From NCBI GenBank assembly GCA_023415145.1, contig JAEZLW010000130.1, positions 1 through 16,057 of the forward strand: a DNA stretch of 16,057 bases. The letters are read 5' to 3'. Numbering within the stretch: position 1 is the first letter of the stretch; every line of letters starts with the position of its first letter. Positions 6,093 to 12,784 of this stretch are shown here, one piece after another. The notes under the pieces are model-generated. The model was given only the letters and a program-made list of their open reading frames with translations. It did not search any database and had not been told where the DNA came from. The DNA is from Bacillota bacterium. Lineage in GTDB: Bacteria > Bacillota > Clostridia > Christensenellales > Aristaeellaceae. The position numbers and the translations under genes are program-made.

Positions 6093-7613
6093 TTACCGGG
6101 CTTGTCCATCAAGCGCTTGCTGCCAGAATGCAACAAAGGAAGATAATCCAAGTTCCTCAAGCTTCAACAGGTAATCCTGCCAGCTTTTATCAGTAAGGGG
6201 TGTTTCGCCAAGCACGAACCGGGCCAGGCTTTCATCTACAAAGCGTCCGATTTCCATCTGCATGGGCGCGACAGTTTGCTGCTGCTCGGAAGTCAGGGTG
6301 GTAAGGGGGAAGGGCAGCGATGCCTGTTGGTTAAGCTCCGCTAGCGAACGGATAAGCTGAACCGTTTTTTCATCTTCGAACTTCAACTGAAAGTCAACTG
6401 GGCTTAGCATGGGGTAAGCGTCACCGGCACCTAATGTGGCGGTTTCGATGACATTCGTAAGCTCCTCGGGAGCTGGGAGCCAGCGCCACGTTCCGTTTTC
6501 GTTGAACGCGTATTCGGAGCCTTCCTGGCCCAGCAGCGCCAGTTTTCCGCCTTCCTCGCTGTACAGATAATCCACCCATGCAAGGAGTGCCGCCGGATCT
6601 TTGCATGCGCTGGTGATGGCGAATGTGCCCCTGGCTACCGGGCCCAGGAAATTTCGGTATACTTGCGTTCCCTCATATTGGAGCGGGGGAAGAACAACGT
6701 ATTCGGCGCCGTGGGCAGATGGCAGGAAAGTGGTTGGGCCGGGGCCAAAAAACATGCCATAGGTGACGGCTGATTTTTCATCCGTTACTTTGCGTAGCGC
6801 ATCCGCTGTGGTAAAACCATTTTTGTCCAGTAAACCGGCATTGTACAACTCGGATATCCAGGCTATAAACTCCCTGTATCTGAAAGTGGCAGGCATAAAC
6901 TGCGCCGCGCCGTCAGCATCTGCGTACATGTTGTAGTCGTTGGCAATAAGCCCAAAGGCGTGGGCCAGAAATTTCAGGTCCCAGGGACCGAGGAAGGTGA
7001 GAGGAACTTCATCAGCCTGGCCGTTTTGGTTGGGGTCCTTAGTTTTAAAGGCATCCAGCACCGCACGAAGGGAGGCTGTATCCGTAGGGATTTCAAGCTT
7101 TAACCTTTCCAGCCAGGTTTTATTGATCCACATGGCGTTTTGAGCGCGCAAGGGATTGATGGCCGGCAGGGAGGCGATGGCTCCCCCGGGCAGTGTAATG
7201 GCTTCCCGCCAGGCTGGGTTTTGCTCCAGCAGCGCGTATAAGTTTGGCGCGTTTTCCTGAAGCAGGGGACTTAAGTCGATCAATTTGCCTCTTTCATAAT
7301 AGGCTTGCGTTTCCTGTGTGTTTAGCTCCGCCCTGAACAAAGCATCCGGCAGTTCATCCCCCGCGAATAGCCTGGCTTTTTCCGCCGTCCAGGCCGCGTA
7401 GTCGGTAAACTGCCGGAATTCAAAGGATATGCCTGTTTTTTCCTCCATGCGCTGGAAGAATAGATTGTTGTTCATGTCCTGCTGCGTATCGTCCCCCACA
7501 AACCCGGCGAGGATAAACGATTTTGCCTTCTGAGGGGACTCCTCAGAAAGAGCAGGGAGGATAGCGGTTAATAGAGCACATGCCATCAGAAGGCATACAA
7601 TCTGTTTGCGCAA
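6093..7613 (-). CDS. Extracellular solute-binding protein, family 1 (carbohydrate ABC type)
   Basis: This 506-residue protein resembles large periplasmic-binding-protein-like family 1 proteins of oligosaccharide ABC transporters (LipO/YtcQ type). A Sec signal peptide covers about residues 1-24, rich in Leu, Ala and Val and ending near LPALSEES. A Cys at residue 12 lies too early for a normal lipobox, so how it is anchored is unclear. The mature part begins with a beta strand and MNNNLFFQRMEEKTGISFEF, and GKLIDLSPLLQENAP lies about 90 residues in. The start chosen is TTG at 7613, seven bases after AAAGGAGGA. A longer frame opens at 7688, upstream of the promoter. No permease or ATPase gene is adjacent. 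galK follows 32 bases downstream, suggesting but not proving galactoside uptake. Confidence 0.85.
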   Translation of the reverse strand: MRKQIVCLLMACALLTAILPALSEESPQKAKSFILAGFVGDDTQQDMNNNLFFQRMEEKTGISFEFRQFTDYAAWTAEKARLFAGDELPDALFRAELNTQETQAYYERGKLIDLSPLLQENAPNLYALLEQNPAWREAITLPGGAIASLPAINPLRAQNAMWINKTWLERLKLEIPTDTASLRAVLDAFKTKDPNQNGQADEVPLTFLGPWDLKFLAHAFGLIANDYNMYADADGAAQFMPATFRYREFIAWISELYNAGLLDKNGFTTADALRKVTDEKSAVTYGMFFGPGPTTFLPSAHGAEYVVLPPLQYEGTQVYRNFLGPVARGTFAITSACKDPAALLAWVDYLYSEEGGKLALLGQEGSEYAFNENGTWRWLPAPEELTNVIETATLGAGDAYPMLSPVDFQLKFEDEKTVQLIRSLAELNQQASLPFPLTTLTSEQQQTVAPMQMEIGRFVDESLARFVLGETPLTDKSWQDYLLKLEELGLSSFVAFWQQALDGQAR

Positions 7614-7620
7614 CGATAGG

Positions 7621-7629
7621 TCCTCCTTT
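7621..7629 (-). promoter_or_regulatory. Ribosome binding site fixing the TTG start of the solute-binding protein
   Basis: AAAGGAGGA on the minus strand lies seven bases before TTG at 7613, and the signal peptide begins directly there. It rules out the upstream in-frame ATG codons. Confidence 0.8.
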
Positions 7630-7653
7630 GCACCCGTCATATGACCATTTTTT

Positions 7654-7682
7654 ATTATACCGCATCTAAAAGGGTTTGAACA
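7654..7682 (-). promoter_or_regulatory. Promoter of the solute-binding protein-galK unit
   Basis: A perfect TATAAT is read on the minus strand at 7659-7654. The -35 region is weak: TGTTCA (7682-7677) at 17 bp, or TTCAAA at 15 bp. A poor -35 box may mean that an activator is needed. No operator was recognised. Confidence 0.55.
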
Positions 7683-7718
7683 GCCCAAAGTTAGGCTGGT
7701 GTAAGGAACCGGCCGTAC

Positions 7719-7748
7719 TTGCGTATTGAGCGATGAATGGGGTATAAT
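7719..7748 (+). promoter_or_regulatory. Promoter of the M50 protease-scpA-scpB operon
   Basis: TTGCGT (7719-7724) and a perfect TATAAT (7743-7748) are 18 bp apart. Transcription should start near 7755. The box overlaps an in-frame ATG at 7737, which therefore cannot be the translation start. Confidence 0.7.
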
Positions 7749-7786
7749 GGAACATACGGCGAATATGCGCCATTATTGCATGAAAT

Positions 7787-7791
7787 GAGGG
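7787..7791 (+). promoter_or_regulatory. Ribosome binding site supporting the GTG start at 7800
   Basis: GAGGG lies eight bases before GTG at 7800. The alternative ATG at 7785 has no recognisable site upstream. Confidence 0.55.
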
Positions 7792-7799
7792 CTGGGTCC

Positions 7800-8597
7800 G
7801 TGAATTTTTTAGGCCGTCTGCAGAATTGGCTTAGCTGGCTGCAAACCGATCCCTTACAGTTTTTCATTTACCTTATATATTTGATTGTATCTGTGCTGGT
7901 GGCATTGATGCTCCATGAAGTAGCCCATGGCTATGTGGCTTGGCGTTGTGGCGATCCCACCGCAAAAATGCTGGGGAGGCTGTCACTGAATCCGCTGAAG
8001 CATTTGGACCCCATTGGGACAATCTGTATGTTTTTGTTGGGTTTCGGCTGGGCCAAGCCTGTACCCGTTAATCCAAGGAATTTCAGCAATTTCCGCAGGG
8101 ATGACTTTTTGGTATCCGTGGCTGGCATTGCCACAAACCTGACATTGTTTATTGTATCAACAGCGCTGGCAGTAGGTATCAACGGTCTTTTATGGATGCC
8201 TGAGGTCATACAAAATTATGGAGCCAAAGAACTGCTGTCCTCCGATGGCCTGGGTTATGGCATCCTGATTTCGGGGCAGGGAGGTGCTGTTGAGGCTGCC
8301 ATGAAAACACCCTGGCTGCAATATGTGCAACGCTTTTTGCTGTTGTTTTCAACCATCAACCTTGGCCTTGGCATATTCAATTTGCTGCCCTTTCCGCCGC
8401 TGGACGGGTTCCATATCGTAAACGATCTTTTGCTTCGGGGAAAGCTATATATGAACCGGCAGTTTTTCCAGGGGGCGCAGGTCGTTTTGATGATCCTGGT
8501 TTTTTCAGGCTTTTTGACCGGCCTCATGTCCACGGTAATGGGCGCCGTTGAAAGCGGTGTGCTGAACGTATTCCTCCGCCTGACCGGCGCGGCCTGA
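7800..8597 (+). CDS. Site-2 protease family (M50) membrane zinc metalloprotease
   Basis: This integral membrane metalloprotease is predicted to cleave within or near the membrane; its substrate is unknown. With the GTG start at 7800 it has 265 residues and about six hydrophobic helices. The zinc motif HEVAH has His39, Glu40 and His43 in ALMLHEVAHGYVAW. The third ligand is Asp202 in NLLPFPPLDG, the second M50 signature. The protein belongs to the short group without a PDZ domain (YwhC-like). An insertion of about 40 residues between TM helices (around residues 130-170) is larger than in the shortest members. scpA starts 10 bases after its stop, so it is the first gene of an operon with scpA and scpB. 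This arrangement recurs in Clostridia, but a functional link to condensin is not established. The exact start is less sure than the identity. Confidence 0.9.
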   Translation: MNFLGRLQNWLSWLQTDPLQFFIYLIYLIVSVLVALMLHEVAHGYVAWRCGDPTAKMLGRLSLNPLKHLDPIGTICMFLLGFGWAKPVPVNPRNFSNFRRDDFLVSVAGIATNLTLFIVSTALAVGINGLLWMPEVIQNYGAKELLSSDGLGYGILISGQGGAVEAAMKTPWLQYVQRFLLLFSTINLGLGIFNLLPFPPLDGFHIVNDLLLRGKLYMNRQFFQGAQVVLMILVFSGFLTGLMSTVMGAVESGVLNVFLRLTGAA

Positions 8598-8607
8598 GGC
8601 GGCCAAT

Positions 8608-9345
8608 ATGTCACAGCACATTCATCTGAAGCAGTTCGACGGGCCATTGGATCTTTTGCTGCATTTGATCAGCAAAGCCAAGGTAGACATCCGGGATATT
8701 TTCGTTTCGGAGATTACGGAACAGTATATTGCCTCCGTCAGCGATGCGGAGGACATCGATATGGACGATGCCAGCGAGTTTCTTAACATGGCCGCAACGC
8801 TGCTTGAGATCAAGAGCCGGGCATTATTGCCCAAGCCACCGGTTTTGGATGAGGAGGAAAGCCCCGAGGAAGCGTTGATACGCCGCCTGGAGGAATACAA
8901 GCGCTTCAAGGAAACGGCTCAAAACCTGCAGGACTTTGAAAAGGCTGCCGCGGCCATGTATGAAAAGCTTCCCGAGGAATACCCGCTGCCTCCCCCGTCC
9001 TTTGAGATTACAGGAATTACGCTGCAAGGCTTGCTGGAAGCGCTTTCGAGGGTGCTTGAAAGAAAGCCGGTGGAGCCGGAGGAAGCGGTATATGTAAACA
9101 GGGAAATCCGGCGAGATTCCTATACCATAGAAGCCTGTATGAGCCATATTATGAAGCGGCTGCGCAGGGGGCCCATGGCATTTGAGAAGCTTTTTGGCGA
9201 TGTGCCCAGCCGTGAAGAGGTGGTTACCCTGTTCCTGGCACTGCTGGAGATTCTGCGATTGAACCGCGCTCATGTAGAGCAAAGCGATACCTTTGGTGAG
9301 ATTACCTTGTATCCGGGAAGGAGAAAGGACGTTGCAGCCCAATGA
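8608..9345 (+). CDS. scpA: Segregation and condensation protein A (kleisin)
   Basis: ScpA is the kleisin that bridges the heads of the Smc dimer and binds ScpB, forming the bacterial condensin that organises and segregates the chromosome. The 245 residues match the family length. The N-terminal helical domain that binds the Smc neck starts with HLKQFDGPLDLLLHLI (4-19), a hallmark sequence, and continues with DASEFLNMAATLLEIKSRAL (49-68). An acidic linker follows. The C-terminal winged helix at about 165-240 contains VVTLFLALLEILRLNR and would contact the Smc cap. A weak GAGGCGG sequence overlapping the previous stop acts as ribosome site. The gene overlaps scpB by 14 bases. Confidence 0.95.
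   Translation: MSQHIHLKQFDGPLDLLLHLISKAKVDIRDIFVSEITEQYIASVSDAEDIDMDDASEFLNMAATLLEIKSRALLPKPPVLDEEESPEEALIRRLEEYKRFKETAQNLQDFEKAAAAMYEKLPEEYPLPPPSFEITGITLQGLLEALSRVLERKPVEPEEAVYVNREIRRDSYTIEACMSHIMKRLRRGPMAFEKLFGDVPSREEVVTLFLALLEILRLNRAHVEQSDTFGEITLYPGRRKDVAAQ
9318..9323 (+). promoter_or_regulatory. Ribosome binding site fixing the TTG start of scpB
   Basis: AAGGAG inside the scpA 3' end lies eight bases before TTG at 9332. An ATG at 9350 is an alternative start but has a poorer site. Confidence 0.6.
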
Positions 9346-9871
9346 ATTGATGGCCGTCATCGAGGCCATTTTGTTTGTGGCCGGGGAGCCGGTGCTTCTA
9401 GCCGATTTGCAAAAAGCACTGGAAGTCAGCCCGCTGGAACTGAGTATGGCGGTGAATGCACTGGAAAGCGAATATGACTTCAACCGCCGGGGTATCCGCC
9501 TCAAGCGGTTTGGTGAGCATATCCAACTGGCAACCCGGGCCGAATATGCTTCTTATGTGGAAAGGCTTTTGCAGCCTGTGCAAAAGCAGTCTCTCTCCCA
9601 AGCCGCTATGGAAACGCTGGCTGTTGTGGCCTACCGCCAGCCCGTCACCAAGGCCGAGGTGGAAGCCATTCGCGGCGTCAAGTGCGACTATTCCATTCAA
9701 TCCCTTGTTCACAAAGGATTGATTGAAGAAGTGGGCAGGAAGGAAGCACTGGGCAGGCCCATTCTGTATGGTACAACTGATGCTTTCCTGGGACATTTTG
9801 GAATTTCTTCCCTGATAGATTTGCCAAAGCTTCCCGATAACATGCCGGCCGAGGAGCAGCTTACACCCTAA
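9332..9871 (+). CDS. scpB: Segregation and condensation protein B
   Basis: ScpB forms a dimer that binds the ScpA linker within the Smc-ScpAB condensin. The product is 179 residues from the TTG at 9332, normal for Firmicutes. It contains two winged-helix domains. The first runs from about 5 to 75, with the family opening MAVIEAILFVAGEPV. The second runs from about 82 to 150, with SQAAMETLAVVAYRQPVTK, VEAIRGVKCDYSIQSLVHKG and GRPILYGTT, which are strongly conserved. The 14-base overlap with scpA indicates coupled translation and a fixed ratio. A strong terminator follows about 60 bases after the stop. If translation instead starts at ATG 9350, six residues are lost. Confidence 0.95.
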   Translation: MQPNELMAVIEAILFVAGEPVLLADLQKALEVSPLELSMAVNALESEYDFNRRGIRLKRFGEHIQLATRAEYASYVERLLQPVQKQSLSQAAMETLAVVAYRQPVTKAEVEAIRGVKCDYSIQSLVHKGLIEEVGRKEALGRPILYGTTDAFLGHFGISSLIDLPKLPDNMPAEEQLTP

Positions 9872-9929
9872 TGTGGGTTTTATGTACACATTGTGAAAGG
9901 ATACAGGGAATTTTATATATTGCAGAAGG

Positions 9930-9957
9930 GATTCTCCAATACATGGAGAATCTTTTT
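9930..9957 (+). terminator. Intrinsic terminator of the M50-scpA-scpB operon
   Basis: GATTCTCCA (9930-9938), a five-base loop and TGGAGAATC (9944-9952) form a perfect nine-pair stem followed by U5. It is a textbook Rho-independent terminator, about 60 bases after scpB. Confidence 0.93.
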
Positions 9958-10011
9958 GATTAAATGGTTAATTACGGCAATGATATCATAGATTAATGTA
10001 ACTTAGTGCGT

Positions 10012-10041
10012 TTGGCAGCAGGGCGTATGCCTGCAGATAAA
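10012..10041 (+). promoter_or_regulatory. Possible promoter of the coiled-coil FMN_bind gene, with an inverted repeat in the spacer
   Basis: TTGGCA (10012-10017) and GATAAA (10036-10041) are 18 bp apart. The spacer holds an inverted repeat, GCAGGGC-gtat-GCCTGC (10018-10034, one unpaired G), which could be an operator. The leader would be only about 17 bases, so this assignment is tentative. The rest of the gap from 9958 to 10011 is AT-rich and shows nothing further that I can name, apart from a TGATATCA palindrome. Confidence 0.35.
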
Positions 10042-10049
10042 AATTGCAT

Positions 10050-10058
10050 AAGGGGTGG
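10050..10058 (+). promoter_or_regulatory. Ribosome binding site fixing the GTG start at 10065
   Basis: AAGGGGTGG lies six bases before GTG at 10065, exactly where the lysine-rich N terminus and membrane anchor begin. An in-frame ATG at 10044 has no site and would add seven residues. Confidence 0.7.
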
Positions 10059-10064
10059 TATCTG

Positions 10065-11675
10065 GTGAAGAAAACCTACGTGGCGCTACTGGCAGTCGTA
10101 CTTGTCCTTGCTATTGTTGTTGGCGTGTTGATTGGTGACCGCAACAAAATCGGGAAGGAAAACGATACGCTTGGCGCGCAGGCTGTGGAGCTTCAAAAAG
10201 CGGTGAATGATCTTAAGGAGCAGGTAGCTTCGGCGCAGGCGGAGAAGGATGCTGCTTTGGCGGATAAGACCAAGGCGGAGGAAAATGTTAAAGCCGCCGA
10301 TGAAAAACTGCAGGCAGCGCTTGTTGAAAAGACCGCCGCAGAGGAAGCGGTTAAAACAGCCGATGCCGCATTGGTGGCGGCGCAGGCTGAAAAAGCCGCC
10401 GCGGATACTGCCATTTTAGCGGCGCAGGAGGAGAAGGCGGCTGCAGAGGCTGCCGCTTTGGCGGCTCAGGACGAGAAGGCGGCTGCAGAGGCTGCCGTTT
10501 TGACGGCGCAGGAGGAGAAGGCCGTCGCAGAAGCTGCATTAAAGACAGCGCAGGAGGAGAAGGCCGCCGCGGATGCTTCCGCTTTGGCGGCGCAGGAGGA
10601 GAAGGCGGTAGCAGAGGCCGCCGCTTTGGCGGTGCAGGAGGAGAAGGCCGCCGCAGAAGCTGCTCTTATGGCTGCGCAGGATGAAAAAGCTGCCGCCGAG
10701 GCAGCAGCCAAACTGGCCGGTGATGATCTGACAGCCGCATTGGCTGCCAAGATGGAGTTAGAGGCATCTTTAAAAGCTACTCAGGAAGATGCTCAAAAGG
10801 CCAAGGATGAGTTAGCCGCCGCACAAGAGGCTGTGAAAACAGCCGAGGATGAAAAGGCCCAGGCATTGAAAGAAAAGGACGATGCGGTAACGGCCCTCAA
10901 AACCGCCGAAGACGCCGCGGCGAAAGCAGCAGAAGAAGCGCAGGCCAGTTTGGCTGCATTGCAGGAACAACTGACTCTGGCGGCTGCGGAAAAAGAGAAG
11001 GCGCTTTCAGACCTGAAAGCCATTGAAGCTACTTCCGGCGACCTGAAAACAGCGCAGGATCAAATTCTTGCCCTTGGACAGGAACTGGGTGGTGTCAAGG
11101 CTGATTTGGCCAGTGCCCAGGCTGAGGTTTTAAGGCTGACAGGTGCGTTGACGGAGGCTGATTCCGCGAAGCAGACAGCTATAACCGAAAAGGATGCCGC
11201 GCTTGCGGATAAGGATGCAGCCCTTGCTGAAAAGGAAGCTGTACTCAAGGACAAGGATGCCGCGGACGCTGCCGCCATTGAGGCGAATGCCCGGGCGGCC
11301 GCTGCCGAAAAGGCCCTGGCTGATGCGCAGGCTGCAGGTCAGCCCGTCACTTTGACGGATGCTCTTGATGTGATTGCCCAAGGCGGGTACAAGGTGATTG
11401 CGGTGACCAATCAGGGCAAGATCGGGCCCATCGAGGTGACCGTGGTATTGGATGAGAACGGTGTCATTCAGGCCATGACGGTTGGCGGGAAGGACTTTAC
11501 CGAAACGTTCGGCATTGGCGACAAGGTTCGGGAAGATGCTTTCATCAGCCAGTTTATTGGCAAGTCCGGCACCATCGTATTGGGTCAGGATGTGGACGCG
11601 GTATCGGGAGCCACGGTTTCCTCCACGGCGGTAGTGGATGCGGTGAACGAAGCATTGGCTCAGTTTGCAAAATAG
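10065..11675 (+). CDS. Membrane-anchored alanine-rich coiled-coil protein with C-terminal FMN-binding domain
   Basis: The protein has 536 residues. Residues 5-24 are one hydrophobic helix after a KK start, giving an uncleaved anchor or signal anchor with the bulk outside the cell. Residues 25-425 are Ala, Glu, Lys and Gln in heptad-like order and should form a long coiled coil. Within it are eight 14-residue repeats of the form LAAQEEKAAAEAAA (104-215) and four heptads such as LADKDAA (373-400). The final 110 residues match the FMN_bind (NqrC/RnfG C-type) domain: GKIGPIEVTVVLDENG, then DAVSGATVSS (511-520). Thr517 in SGAT is the expected phosphoester FMN attachment site for an ApbE-type transferase, which is not encoded here. 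The gene is alone between two terminators. A role in extracellular flavin-based electron transfer is inference; the electron partner is unknown. Confidence 0.85.
   Translation: MKKTYVALLAVVLVLAIVVGVLIGDRNKIGKENDTLGAQAVELQKAVNDLKEQVASAQAEKDAALADKTKAEENVKAADEKLQAALVEKTAAEEAVKTADAALVAAQAEKAAADTAILAAQEEKAAAEAAALAAQDEKAAAEAAVLTAQEEKAVAEAALKTAQEEKAAADASALAAQEEKAVAEAAALAVQEEKAAAEAALMAAQDEKAAAEAAAKLAGDDLTAALAAKMELEASLKATQEDAQKAKDELAAAQEAVKTAEDEKAQALKEKDDAVTALKTAEDAAAKAAEEAQASLAALQEQLTLAAAEKEKALSDLKAIEATSGDLKTAQDQILALGQELGGVKADLASAQAEVLRLTGALTEADSAKQTAITEKDAALADKDAALAEKEAVLKDKDAADAAAIEANARAAAAEKALADAQAAGQPVTLTDALDVIAQGGYKVIAVTNQGKIGPIEVTVVLDENGVIQAMTVGGKDFTETFGIGDKVREDAFISQFIGKSGTIVLGQDVDAVSGATVSSTAVVDAVNEALAQFAK
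10374..10709 (+). repeat. Eight in-frame 42-base tandem repeats
   Basis: Each unit encodes 14 residues (two heptads) around AAQEEKAAAEAA. Units are similar but not identical, differing mostly at Ala/Val/Thr codons and in third bases, so they are old enough to have diverged. More degenerate copies precede them from about 10230. Confidence 0.85.
11181..11264 (+). repeat. Four in-frame 21-base heptad repeats
   Basis: The units encode ITEKDAA, LADKDAA, LAEKEAV and LKDKDAA near the end of the coiled coil, a separate repeat family from the 42-base one. They fit a classic heptad with Leu at a core position. Confidence 0.75.
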
Positions 11676-11691
11676 TACCTGTTAGCCAGCC

Positions 11692-11729
11692 AAAAGGCCG
11701 TGGGACGCTTTATAGCCCCACGGCCTTTT
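11692..11729. terminator. Bidirectional terminator between the coiled-coil gene and pdxK
   Basis: AAAAGGCCGTGGG (11692-11704) pairs with CCCACGGCCTTTT (11717-11729) around a 12-base loop. Because A4 and T4 flank a nine-pair GC-rich core, the structure can terminate transcription arriving from either of the two convergent genes. Confidence 0.9.
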
Positions 11730-11747
11730 GATGTATTTGGAAAATGT

Positions 11748-12593
11748 TTATTTCATCAGCTCCATCAAATAGGGCAGCGCCGCTTCAAAACGCACGCCAT
11801 AGCGCCGCTCCTGATTGGATTCTACGGTGTATTGGATGCAGCGGTGGGTGAACTTTACCGCCAGGGAGGAAGCTTCCTTCAGGCTCTTTCCGTTCATCAG
11901 GCCGCACAAAAGAGCGCTGGCCAGAATATCACCCGTGCCGTGGAAGATACCGGGGTACCGCCCCTCAAAGGCATAGGAGATTTCATCTGTTTGTGCGTCA
12001 TACGCTGCCGTGCCAAGCTGGTCAAGCTGAAGGGTGACACCCGTAAGCACCACCTGCCGTGGACCAAGCTCGCTTAAGCGGCGGAGCATGTCCTCCGTCT
12101 CCTGACGGTTAAAGCCTTCGGGATTGTAGGGGATATCCAGCAGAATGCAGGCTTCCGTCATGTTGGGCGTAATGATGTCCGCATTGCGGCACAGCCTGTG
12201 CATGCCCTGAGCCATTTCCCTGGTGTAGGTGGCATAAAGGCGGCCATTGTCGGCCATCACAGGGTCCACCATGCGAAGGGTGGCTTCATTGCTGAATTCA
12301 TCCATCAGTTTGGACACCAGGCCGATCTGTCCATAGGAGCCCAGAAAGCCGGAATACAATGCGTCAAAACGCAGACCAAGACCTTTCCAATGGGACGTTA
12401 CGGGTAGCATATCCTCCGTAAGGTCACGGTAAGTATAGCCTTGAAAATCTCCTGTATGTGTGGAAAGGATAGCCGTAGGCAGTACCCCCGTATCCAACCC
12501 CGCGCAGGAAAGAATGGGCAGTGCCACCGTCAGGGAACAACGGCCGATGCAGGAGATGTCGTGTATGGCCAGTACGCGCTTTTGCCGTTCCAT
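11748..12593 (-). CDS. Pyridoxamine/pyridoxine kinase (PdxY/PdxK-like, ribokinase family)
   Basis: This 281-residue cytoplasmic kinase phosphorylates vitamin B6 vitamers in salvage to pyridoxal 5'-phosphate. The N terminus RVLAIHDISCIGRCSLTVAL (6-25) and LPTAILSTHTGDFQGYTYRD (38-57) are typical of clostridial pyridoxamine kinases. MVDPVMADNGRLYATYT (108-124), DIITPNMTEA (139-148) and GTGDILASAL (219-228) follow, with Asp222 as the catalytic base. The start is the ATG at 12593, six bases after AAAGGAGG (12600-12607). An in-frame ATG at 12677 has no such site and would overlap upstream control sequence. The gene stands alone on its strand between a bidirectional terminator and the divergent ACT promoter. 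Which vitamer is preferred cannot be read from the sequence, so no gene symbol is given. Confidence 0.9.
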   Translation of the reverse strand: MERQKRVLAIHDISCIGRCSLTVALPILSCAGLDTGVLPTAILSTHTGDFQGYTYRDLTEDMLPVTSHWKGLGLRFDALYSGFLGSYGQIGLVSKLMDEFSNEATLRMVDPVMADNGRLYATYTREMAQGMHRLCRNADIITPNMTEACILLDIPYNPEGFNRQETEDMLRRLSELGPRQVVLTGVTLQLDQLGTAAYDAQTDEISYAFEGRYPGIFHGTGDILASALLCGLMNGKSLKEASSLAVKFTHRCIQYTVESNQERRYGVRFEAALPYLMELMK

Positions 12594-12621
12594 GGAAAGC
12601 CTCCTTTGTATTTGCGCCCTT

Positions 12622-12650
12622 ATGATACCCGATTCACGGGAAAAAGGGAA
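12622..12650 (-). promoter_or_regulatory. Possible promoter of the B6 kinase gene
   Basis: TATCAT (12627-12622, minus strand) is a reasonable -10 box, but the hexamer 17 bp upstream, TTCCCT, is a poor -35 match. No better candidate was seen in the gap, so the call is weak. Confidence 0.35.
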
Positions 12651-12694
12651 TCCCCATCCCGAAAAACGTGGTAACAAAACCGGAAAGCGTAAAT

Positions 12695-12707
12695 TGAAGT
12701 AACTTCA
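12695..12707. repeat. Perfect palindrome upstream of the ACT/UPF0210 promoter
   Basis: TGAAGT and ACTTCA are symmetric about a central A. The palindrome ends four bases before the TTGACA box and lies in the divergent control region with the B6 kinase gene. It has operator geometry, but no local regulator gene is present. Confidence 0.5.
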
Positions 12708-12710
12708 TTG

Positions 12711-12739
12711 TTGACAAGCCGGCCTGCCTTGGCTATAGT
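12711..12739 (+). promoter_or_regulatory. Sigma-A-type promoter of the ACT/UPF0210 operon
   Basis: A perfect TTGACA (12711-12716) and TATAGT (12734-12739) are 17 bp apart. The transcript should begin near 12746. There CAGCG-cagaa-CGCTG (12746-12760) can form a small hairpin at the very 5' end. Confidence 0.85.
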
Positions 12740-12769
12740 CAATGGCAGCGCAGAACGCTGTACCTTATG

Positions 12770-12777
12770 GGAGGAGG
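12770..12777 (+). promoter_or_regulatory. Ribosome binding site fixing the GTG start at 12785
   Basis: GGAGGAGG lies seven bases before GTG. The site itself overlaps an in-frame ATG at 12767, so that ATG cannot be the start. Confidence 0.8.
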
Positions 12778-12784
12778 AAAGGTT

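Noticed and set aside
7614..7688. N-terminal extension of the solute-binding protein from an ATG at 7688
   Set aside because: It would begin upstream of the promoter, and the signal peptide starts exactly at the TTG with a strong ribosome site.
10374..10709. CRISPR-like periodic repeats
   Set aside because: The units are contiguous with no unique spacers and keep one coding frame, so they are a protein repeat.
10193..11278. Several Ala/Ser-rich open frames on the minus strand opposite the coiled-coil gene
   Set aside because: They mirror the repetitive alanine codons of the plus-strand gene, have no ribosome sites and resemble no family.
12594..12677. N-terminal extension of the B6 kinase from an ATG at 12677
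   Set aside because: The residues do not resemble the family, and the ATG at 12593 is preceded by AAAGGAGG.
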